Below are positions 4,926 to 9,776 of a DNA stretch of 10,689 nt, piece by piece. The stretch spans positions 1 through 10,689 of the forward strand of contig DASPKA010000119.1 of assembly GCA_035628335.1 (NCBI GenBank). The letters run 5' to 3'. The translations under genes were made by a program, and so were the position numbers. This DNA is from DASPKA01 sp035628335 (GTDB taxonomy: Bacteria; Patescibacteriota; Doudnabacteria; UBA920). The first letter of the stretch is position 1, and each line of letters starts with the position of its first letter. The notes under the pieces were generated by a model. That model was not told where the DNA came from. It was given only the letters and a program-made list of their open reading frames with translations, and did not search any database.

Positions 4926-6227
4926 TTAGGTGCCGTGGGACCAGGAGCTTAAGTAATGAGCTTGTTCCTTTGTAAGCTTGTCGAACTTTATGTTCATTGC
5001 ACCAAGTTTTATATCCGCTATCTTTTGGTCTAAGTGTGTAGGAAGAATGTGTACATCTGGTGATAGATTTGTATGGTTTTTTAGAATGTACTGTGAAGCG
5101 AGTGCCTGGTTTGCAAAGGAGGTGTCCATAACAGCTGAGGGGTGACCTTCAGCAGCAGCCAGGTTAACTAAGCGGCCTTCAGCAAGGACAAAGACTGATT
5201 TTCCATTTTTAAGCTTGTGCTCGACCATGTTGTCCCTAATTTGAGTTGTTTTGGTGGCTTTGTTGATTTCGTCTACGGCTATTTCTACGTTGAAGTGTCC
5301 GGAGTTGCAGATTATAGCGCCATCCTTCATAGCTTGTACGTGTTTTAGGGTAATAACGTTTATATTTCCAGTAACTGTTATAAAGAGGTCAGAGATTTTA
5401 ACAGCCTCGGTCATAGGCGCCACTGAGAAGCCGTCCATAACCGCTTTAAGCGCACGTACAGGGTTTATTTCAGTAACTATGACTCGTGACCCCAGCCCGC
5501 GTAATACCTTAGCTATACCGGCGCCGCAATCGCCGTATCCTGCAACAGTAACTGTCTTGCCCGCAAGCATAACATTGGTCGCACGTACGATGCCGTCTAT
5601 AGTACTTTGCCCCGTGCCGTAGTAGTTGTCAAAGAGGTGTTTAGTTTCGCTGTCATTTACAGCAATAACTGGGAATTTCAGTTTTTGTTCTGCGGCCATG
5701 GCTTTGAGACGAATTACTCCGGTTGTGGTTTCTTCCATCCCGCCTTTTATTTTCGCTAGTAGGTTGGTGCGTCTGGTATGGACCATAGTTATGAGGTCTG
5801 CACCGTCGTCAATAACTATGTCTGGTTCAAGATCTAAGGCTGAGTTTACGTTTTGGTAGTACTCTTTGTTATTTACTCCACGAGCAGCATGGATTTGTAT
5901 ACCGTTTTTCGCTAGTGCTGCTGCCACGTCATCCTGCGTTGAGAGGGGGTTAGAGCCACAGCCTGAGACTTCAGCTCCACCAGCTTTTAACGCTAAGAGG
6001 AGCACACCGGTCTCTTTGGTAATGTGTAGGCAGGCTGCGATTTTTGTACCTTTGAATGGTTTAGTTTTTTCAAAGTCTTTACGGATACTTGCAACCACAG
6101 GCATTTCCCTGGCTGCCCAAGCAAGGTTTTTCTCGCCTTGCGCCGCGAGTTTTATGTCTTTTATTGTGTAGTTTCCGCCTGAGGCGGACCCGCCTCCGGC
6201 GGGCATACTTCTAATTGTTGTTTTCAT
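4926..6227 (-). CDS. ahcY: Adenosylhomocysteinase (S-adenosylhomocysteine hydrolase)
   Basis: This NAD-dependent cytosolic enzyme reversibly splits S-adenosylhomocysteine into adenosine and homocysteine, relieving product inhibition of methyltransferases. The 433-aa protein shows all core parts: LHIT (67-70), SNPLSTQDDVAAAL (92-105), DDGADL (140-145), EETTTG (165-170), the substrate Lys/Asp in NDSETKHLFDN (191-201), the Rossmann loop AGYGDCGAG (229-237), NSGHFNVE (308-315) and GHPSAVMDTSFANQAL (361-376). It ends in SSWSHGT, like the shorter archaeal/thermophile-type enzymes that lack the C-terminal PDHYRY tail. The N-terminus is odd: residues 9-18 (PAGGGSASGG) come exactly from a 30-base GC-rich double palindrome before the usual start YTIKDIKLA. 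No Shine-Dalgarno is present; a promoter six bases upstream suggests a leaderless mRNA. An alternative ATG at 6206 would still include the insert. Confidence 0.95.
   Translation of the reverse strand: MKTTIRSMPAGGGSASGGNYTIKDIKLAAQGEKNLAWAAREMPVVASIRKDFEKTKPFKGTKIAACLHITKETGVLLLALKAGGAEVSGCGSNPLSTQDDVAAALAKNGIQIHAARGVNNKEYYQNVNSALDLEPDIVIDDGADLITMVHTRRTNLLAKIKGGMEETTTGVIRLKAMAAEQKLKFPVIAVNDSETKHLFDNYYGTGQSTIDGIVRATNVMLAGKTVTVAGYGDCGAGIAKVLRGLGSRVIVTEINPVRALKAVMDGFSVAPMTEAVKISDLFITVTGNINVITLKHVQAMKDGAIICNSGHFNVEIAVDEINKATKTTQIRDNMVEHKLKNGKSVFVLAEGRLVNLAAAEGHPSAVMDTSFANQALASQYILKNHTNLSPDVHILPTHLDQKIADIKLGAMNIKFDKLTKEQAHYLSSWSHGT
6174..6203. repeat. REP-like double palindrome inserted in frame in ahcY
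   Basis: Two back-to-back perfect hairpins, tccgcc-tga-ggcgga (6174-6188) and cccgcc-tcc-ggcggg (6189-6203), make a 30-base block of about 83% G+C in a much more AT-rich gene. Its length is a multiple of three, it encodes exactly ten residues of ahcY, and both ends coincide with codon boundaries. It sits in the non-conserved N-terminal extension. I recall similar GC-rich palindromes scattered through Parcubacteria-type genomes, sometimes inside genes, but cannot search here. No second copy is seen in the window. Confidence 0.75.
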
Positions 6228-6233
6228 TATTAA

Positions 6234-6262
6234 ATAGTAACTAGTAACGAATAAATAGTAAA
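6234..6262 (-). promoter_or_regulatory. Candidate leaderless promoter of ahcY
   Basis: TTTACT (6257-6262), a 17-base spacer and TACTAT (6234-6239) on the minus strand. Only six bases separate the -10 box from the ATG, so transcription would start at or next to the A of ATG. The region is made of repeated tagtaa-like units (6231-6267), so chance matches are possible. Confidence 0.4.
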
Positions 6263-6271
6263 TAGTGTTTC

Positions 6272-6309
6272 AAAAAGAGCTCCAACTGCATTGCAAGTCA
6301 GAGCTCTTT
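6272..6309 (-). terminator. Intrinsic terminator of the intergenic RNA
   Basis: Perfect 9-bp arms aaagagctc (6274-6282) and gagctcttt (6301-6309), with an 18-base loop that itself contains a short stem, are followed on the minus strand by TTTTT. No annotated protein ends here: infB already has its own terminator at 6757-6782, so a separate transcript is implied. Confidence 0.75.
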
Positions 6310-6317
6310 ATTAGGAG

Positions 6318-6479
6318 CTATTTCCGGTTATTATGTTGTCCTTTGAGGGCAAGAAGCTTTATCCAAGCTCTCGAGCCTCTAAAGAGTGTGCCAAAGTGGG
6401 CACGCCGAACTGGATGTATACCGGTTCTAACATTTCGTTGCGGTTGCCGGAAATTATTACCAAAACCGTGGTTTGCCAA
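6318..6479 (-). CDS. Possible 53-aa basic peptide inside the intergenic RNA
   Basis: A TTG at 6479 lies seven bases after a perfect AAAGGAG (6487-6493), and the frame runs 53 codons to TAG at 6318, just before the terminator. The product has eight Arg, three Lys and four His, is Gly/Asn-rich at the start (ANHGFGNNFRQPQRNV) and has no cysteine or membrane segment; it could bind RNA. The rare start codon, short length and overlap with stem-loops argue for caution. If real, the ~240 bases upstream would be a structured leader. Confidence 0.25.
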   Translation of the reverse strand: MANHGFGNNFRQPQRNVRTGIHPVRRAHFGTLFRGSRAWIKLLALKGQHNNRK

Positions 6480-6746
6480 GCAGTAACTCCTTTTGTTTGA
6501 CTAGGGTTTACGTATTAGCTCACCATTTCGAGTGAGCCTGACTTTCGCCCAATCTTGCCGCCTTTCTCTCCGCGCGGTTCTCCACCGTACCAACGCGTAC
6601 GCTTCTGAACCGTGCTCGAAAAAGACGACAATCTTGGACGAAATACAGGCTGTGTGAAACTTATCAGGTTTGGAATGGTGAGGAGATACGGGTTTACCAT
6701 GAGCATGGGTTGCTCATGGAGTGGTTAACGTAAGTTTGATGTAAAT

Positions 6747-6755
6747 AGTATAACA
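6747..6755 (-). promoter_or_regulatory. Extended -10 promoter of the intergenic RNA
   Basis: TGT-TATACT on the minus strand directly after the infB terminator. A good -35 box is not visible because the terminator stem occupies that position. Expected start about 6740. Confidence 0.5.
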
Positions 6756-6756
6756 T

Positions 6757-6782
6757 AAAACCCACCCCCAATCGGGGGTGGG
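6757..6782 (-). terminator. Intrinsic terminator of infB
   Basis: Perfect 9-bp GC-rich arms (6761-6769 and 6774-6782) with a four-base loop and TTTT on the minus strand, ten bases after the infB stop. Confidence 0.92.
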
Positions 6783-6792
6783 CTAGTAGTAT

Positions 6793-8721
6793 TTATAAAG
6801 TTTTTTTCTTCAGGACTTCGTCAAAGCTCTCTATGACATCGCCTTCCTTAATCTTTACAGAGGTGGTGACTTTCATGCCAAACTCGCTACCTGCATTGAC
6901 TTCTTTGGCTGCAACTTTACTTTGTTGGAGTTCAGTAATAGTTCCTTTTCCAATCTCCACACCGTCACGCCAGATAGCAACAGGTTTGTTTTTTCTAATT
7001 TCACCTTCTTCTACTTTCCCACCAATTATCATCTCTTGTTTTTCAGTTCTGAAGATAGCTAAGACTTTTGCGCGGCCTATAGTTGTCTTTTCGAATTCCG
7101 GAGTGAAGAGTGCTATAACTGCTGAGGTTACTTGCTCGATGAGTTCATAAATAACGTCATACTCGTCAATCACCACTTTGCGGAGTTTAGCTAGGTTCTG
7201 GGCTTTGCTGCTTGCTTTAACGCGGAACGCTAGGATGGTAGAACGGGAAGATGCTGCAAGGAGCACGTCAGATTCATTGATCTCACCAATCCCTTCTGAG
7301 ACTATGTTGATCTTAACTTCATTATTCTTCAGTTTTTCAAATGACTGAGTAATCGCCTGCAAGGAGCCTGCAACGTCTGCTTTCAAAATAAGGTTAAGGG
7401 TTTTGTTGTTTTGATCTAAAATAATGCTGGACTTACCGCGGAGGCGCGCAGTACGTTGCTTTCGTTGCTGTCTAAATGCAAGCTGCTTTGCTTCTTCCAG
7501 GTCGTCCATGCCTTGTAGGATGTCGCCGACTTCTGGAGTGCCGGAAAAACCAGACATTTCTACAGGCATGCCAGGTATGGCAGCTTTTATTTTTTTACCG
7601 CGTTCGTCTTCAAGGGATTTTACTTTTCCAAAAGAAGCTCCACATACAAACGTGTCACCCACTTTCATGGTTCCATTTTGGATAATGACAGTCGCAACAG
7701 CGCCAAGTCCTAGGGACTGGTTACTTTCAATTATGGTACCGGCAAGTTTACCGCTTGGATTTGCCTGGAGGTTCATGATTTCCGCTTGCAATAAAATCAT
7801 TTCAAGCAGCTTATCTATGTTCTTGTTTTGCTTTGCGGAAATTTCTACTGCTATAGTCTCACCTCCCCAGCTTTCTGTGATAATGCCAAGCGCTGAAAGC
7901 TCCTGCAGGACACGGGTAGAGTTGGCCCCTTCTTTATCTATTTTGTTTATGGCAATAATCATTGGGGTGCCGGTAAACTTAGCGCGGTTTACAACCTCAA
8001 CGGTCTGCGGACGTACCCCGTCATCTGCTGCCACGACAAGGACAATAATGTCAGTTACGTTCGCTCCACGTGCGCGCATTTCCGAAAACGCTTCATGACC
8101 AGGAGTGTCGAGGAAGGTAATGCTCTTGTTGTTTTTGTGTACCTGGTACGCACCAATGTGTTGGGTGATACCGCCAGACTCTTGGCTCGCAACGTCTGTT
8201 GTACGGATGGCGTCCAGGAGAGTGGTTTTCCCATGATCAACGTGGCCCATGACTGCAACAATAGGGCTTCGGGGCATGAGCTTGGTCGAGTCTTCATTTT
8301 TAAGTACGTCCTCCAGAAAGGCCATGCCTGTTGCCGTAGACTGCTTACCTTGTTCTTGTGTTGCCTCAAACCCCAAGTCAGAAGCTATAATTGCCGCTGT
8401 GTCGTAGTCAATCTCTTCATTTATGGTCGCCATAATCCCGTTCTTGATGAGTAGGCGAATAATGTCTACGACCGGCTTACGCAGAATCTCGGCGAAGTCT
8501 TTGACTTTTATGAAAGCTGGAAGCTGAACTCTCGTCGGGACGCTCGGTGTAGTCGGTGTTTGTGCTTCTTTTTTCTTACCAAGAGCCTGTAGGATTTTAT
8601 TCGCCAAGTCGTTTTCAATTTTGTTTGCACGAGGGTGTATGGCAAAACCCGCAGCCCTTGCTCGGTTACGGAGTTCTTGAATAGAGATATTTAGTTCAGA
8701 AGACAGGGATGAAAGGTTCAT
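6793..8721 (-). CDS. infB: Translation initiation factor IF-2
   Basis: IF-2 is the GTPase that brings initiator fMet-tRNA to the 30S subunit and promotes 50S joining. The 642-aa product is compact compared with the ~890 aa of E. coli IF-2. The N-terminal part has an IF2N-like motif (about 8-50, SIQELRNRARAAGFAIHPRA) and a second one (about 70-120, FIKVKDFAEILRKPVVDIIR). The G domain is complete: G1 GHVDHGKTT (159-167), G2 GGITQHIGA, G3 DTPGH (205-209), G4 NKID (259-262) and G5 SAK (295-297). Domains II to IV follow (GTIIESNQSLGLGAVATVII; LILKADVAGSLQAI; GEINESDVLLA; IGRAKVLAIF). The ATG at 8721 is chosen; a longer frame starts at 8778 upstream of the promoter, in the previous gene's terminator. 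There is no Shine-Dalgarno. It is separated from rbfA, its usual neighbour. Confidence 0.97.
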   Translation of the reverse strand: MNLSSLSSELNISIQELRNRARAAGFAIHPRANKIENDLANKILQALGKKKEAQTPTTPSVPTRVQLPAFIKVKDFAEILRKPVVDIIRLLIKNGIMATINEEIDYDTAAIIASDLGFEATQEQGKQSTATGMAFLEDVLKNEDSTKLMPRSPIVAVMGHVDHGKTTLLDAIRTTDVASQESGGITQHIGAYQVHKNNKSITFLDTPGHEAFSEMRARGANVTDIIVLVVAADDGVRPQTVEVVNRAKFTGTPMIIAINKIDKEGANSTRVLQELSALGIITESWGGETIAVEISAKQNKNIDKLLEMILLQAEIMNLQANPSGKLAGTIIESNQSLGLGAVATVIIQNGTMKVGDTFVCGASFGKVKSLEDERGKKIKAAIPGMPVEMSGFSGTPEVGDILQGMDDLEEAKQLAFRQQRKQRTARLRGKSSIILDQNNKTLNLILKADVAGSLQAITQSFEKLKNNEVKINIVSEGIGEINESDVLLAASSRSTILAFRVKASSKAQNLAKLRKVVIDEYDVIYELIEQVTSAVIALFTPEFEKTTIGRAKVLAIFRTEKQEMIIGGKVEEGEIRKNKPVAIWRDGVEIGKGTITELQQSKVAAKEVNAGSEFGMKVTTSVKIKEGDVIESFDEVLKKKTL

Positions 8722-8732
8722 ATACAAACTAT

Positions 8733-8761
8733 AGTATACCTTTAAAAACAATACGGCACAA
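8733..8761 (-). promoter_or_regulatory. infB promoter giving a near-leaderless mRNA
   Basis: TTGTGC (8756-8761), a 17-base spacer and TATACT (8733-8738) on the minus strand. Eleven bases separate the -10 box from the ATG at 8721, so the leader should be only about 4-5 bases, too short for a Shine-Dalgarno. The -35 box lies within the stem of the upstream terminator. Confidence 0.6.
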
Positions 8762-8791
8762 GAGACGGGAAATTTCAAGTCTCTTGTGCCG
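8744..8791 (-). terminator. Intrinsic terminator of the membrane zinc-finger-like gene
   Basis: Perfect 13-bp arms (8754-8766 and 8779-8791) with a 12-base loop, followed on the minus strand by TATTGTTTTT. It starts five bases after the stop at 8797 and contains the infB -35 box. Confidence 0.9.
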
Positions 8792-8796
8792 CTTGA

Positions 8797-9036
8797 TTAT
8801 GCCAAGGCGTGCCGGGATCGTCCGTTCACGCACTCTACGTGCGCTGTGAACTTGCCTGACACGACGCCAAAGACTGGATGCTCGTTTGCTGCCCAGTCAC
8901 GTTTCCACGACCGTCTGTCGGGATCGTTCCCTCCACACGGATTTCCGCATAGCTCACATTTGTATTCCTTTTTGCGGAACAGGTGCGATGCTACAAAAAT
9001 GAGCAGAATGAGAATGAAAATCGCTACTTTAATCAC
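8797..9036 (-). CDS. Membrane-anchored zinc-finger-like small protein
   Basis: A 79-aa protein of unknown function. The GTG at 9036 is chosen: GGAGG lies ten bases upstream, and a good promoter (9097-9125) sits between it and the next in-frame start (TTG at 9165), which lies in another gene's terminator. Residues 4-20 form one membrane helix (VAIFILILLIFVASHLF) followed by RKK, predicting a cytoplasmic remainder. That part has C27-x2-C30, C34, and near the end H66-x2-C69 (AHVEC), a CxxC...HxxC layout typical of a zinc-binding treble-clef or related finger, with about 35 residues between the halves. The middle is charged and Trp-rich. It is monocistronic, with its own promoter and a strong terminator. 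Confidence 0.65.
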   Translation of the reverse strand: MIKVAIFILILLIFVASHLFRKKEYKCELCGNPCGGNDPDRRSWKRDWAANEHPVFGVVSGKFTAHVECVNGRSRHALA

Positions 9037-9096
9037 GGTTAATCCACCTCCATAGAGTTTTGGGTTTGGGTCTATAGAAAAGCCCTTGTGGACGTG

Positions 9097-9125
9097 ATAA
9101 TAACAAAAAACACCAGTATGAACAA
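9097..9125 (-). promoter_or_regulatory. Promoter of the membrane zinc-finger-like gene
   Basis: TTGTTC (9120-9125), a 17-base spacer and an extended -10 TGT-TATTAT (9097-9105) on the minus strand. The leader would be about 55 bases. Confidence 0.65.
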
Positions 9126-9151
9126 GTGGGCTAAAGAACAACAGACAAGCG

Positions 9152-9186
9152 AAAAGCCCCAACAAACAATTTGTCTACTAGGGCTT
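9152..9186 (-). terminator. Probable intrinsic terminator of the 153-aa protein gene
   Basis: Outer arms aagccc (9154-9159) and gggctt (9181-9186) enclose an inner 5-bp stem acaaa/tttgt (9162-9166, 9170-9174) with an asymmetric internal loop. The minus strand ends in TTTT. It lies 23 bases after the stop at 9210. Confidence 0.65.
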
Positions 9187-9209
9187 GGTTCTGAGACTTA
9201 CATTCTTAC

Positions 9210-9671
9210 TTAAGTGGGAAGGGAACAGTCGAACTTCGGAGCATTCAGTATTGCGCATAGCTCAGGCGTAAGATTGTAAGTGCTTCTGCTTGTCATGCCA
9301 ATAGTACTCCTAACAGCGTCCTGAAAGATACCCTCACCTCTAAGTGAGAATCCTAAGATGCCTTCGTTGCTGTCTTGCGTTTGGGGGTTGTTATAGAACT
9401 CAACCGCAAAGTCTACAAGTAATTGGAAGAAGAGTCCGTACTCCTCAAACGTCAGTTCGATTGGTGCGCCATCCTTCTTCACGGTTATTTGAAATGTCTG
9501 ACGAATCTCTGCTTCGCTCTTCGGAGGTTGCATATTGTCGAGTCCGTTAATAGGAATCGTAAACAAGAGATTGTATTCGAGTTTTGTTTCGCCGATCGTG
9601 AGATCACCTTTGTAGGCGGTTCCGTGAGTTACTTGCTGTATGTAACGCTCAATCAGTAACGATTTGCTCAT
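9210..9671 (-). CDS. Soluble protein of unknown function (153 aa)
   Basis: I do not recognise this 153-aa protein. The ATG at 9671 follows an AGGAG by nine to ten bases. There is no signal peptide or membrane segment. The N-terminal part alternates hydrophobic and polar residues (YKGDLTIGETKLEYNLLFTIPI), suggesting beta strands, then comes QTFQITVKKDGAPIELTFEEYGLFFQLLVDFAVEFY, a strand followed by an acidic/aromatic helix. The overall charge is acidic. It is monocistronic, with the most consensus-like promoter in the window (TTGACA-16-TATACT), so it is probably well expressed. It lies between the membrane zinc-finger-like gene and comM, neither of which suggests a role. Confidence 0.65.
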   Translation of the reverse strand: MSKSLLIERYIQQVTHGTAYKGDLTIGETKLEYNLLFTIPINGLDNMQPPKSEAEIRQTFQITVKKDGAPIELTFEEYGLFFQLLVDFAVEFYNNPQTQDSNEGILGFSLRGEGIFQDAVRSTIGMTSRSTYNLTPELCAILNAPKFDCSLPT

Positions 9672-9701
9672 TGTACTTGTCTCCTGTTGATTTTGTTGTT
9701 T

Positions 9702-9720
9702 GCTACAATGTTCTTGTAGC
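9702..9720 (-). other. 5' leader hairpin of the 153-aa protein mRNA
   Basis: Perfect 7-bp arms gctacaa (9702-9708) and ttgtagc (9714-9720) with a five-base loop sit within about ten bases of the predicted transcription start (near 9724). It may protect the mRNA 5' end; an operator role is also possible. Confidence 0.5.
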
Positions 9721-9730
9721 TGGGGTGTTT

Positions 9731-9758
9731 AGTATAGCTTTTATGATGTTACTGTCAA
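9731..9758 (-). promoter_or_regulatory. Strong promoter of the 153-aa protein gene
   Basis: Perfect -35 TTGACA (9753-9758), a 16-base spacer and TATACT (9731-9736) on the minus strand. It lies just after the comM stop with no terminator visible in between. Confidence 0.8.
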
Positions 9759-9776
9759 GAATCAAGTGAAATTAGA

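Larger units (their letters stand above)
6272..6740 (-). ncRNA. Candidate structured non-coding RNA between infB and ahcY, class unknown
   Basis: The 565 bases between infB and ahcY have no convincing long gene. On the minus strand they carry an extended -10 promoter (6747-6755), an intrinsic terminator (6272-6309), and between them several strong hairpins. These are a perfect 9-bp stem with a five-base loop (6697-6719); a stem of 6 bp, a symmetric 5x5 internal loop of AGAAG opposite GTGGA, 5 bp and a six-base loop (6575-6612); a 6-bp stem (6518-6537); and a 5-bp stem (6388-6403). GTAAACCC occurs twice on the minus strand. I do not recognise the class. It lacks the tRNA-like ends of tmRNA, the GGAAGGAAGCAG-type SRP core, and the RNase P GAGGAAAGTCC and ACAGAA elements. 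An alternative is a very long attenuating leader of ahcY. Confidence 0.5.

Noticed and set aside
6515..6706. 63-codon minus-strand frame and a 73-codon plus-strand frame (6265-6486) in the same gap
   Set aside because: Neither has a ribosome binding site or a protein-like composition; both run through the stems of the proposed RNA.
6272..6740. RNase P RNA (rnpB) as the identity of the intergenic RNA
   Set aside because: The minus-strand segment with CTCACTCGAAATGGTGAG followed by GTAAACCC, and the later TTTTGGTAATA, recall parts of bacterial RNase P as I remember it. However, the near-universal GAGGAAAGTCC and ACAGAA elements of helix P4 are absent at both ends, so the resemblance is not enough.
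6228..6792. Known SAM or SAH riboswitch, tmRNA or SRP RNA in this gap
   Set aside because: No recognisable core of these families could be found by eye on either strand, and the region lacks the tRNA-like 3' end expected of tmRNA.
7424..8098. 224-codon plus-strand frame
   Set aside because: It is antisense to the conserved G domain and domain II of infB and has no ribosome binding site; it is a shadow frame.
8722..8778. Longer infB start at 8778
   Set aside because: The extra 19 residues are encoded within the terminator loop and the promoter; the IF2N-like sequence begins at the ATG at 8721.
9037..9165. Longer start (TTG 9165) for the membrane zinc-finger-like protein
   Set aside because: It lies inside the upstream gene's terminator and upstream of a good promoter; GTG at 9036 has a GGAGG site.
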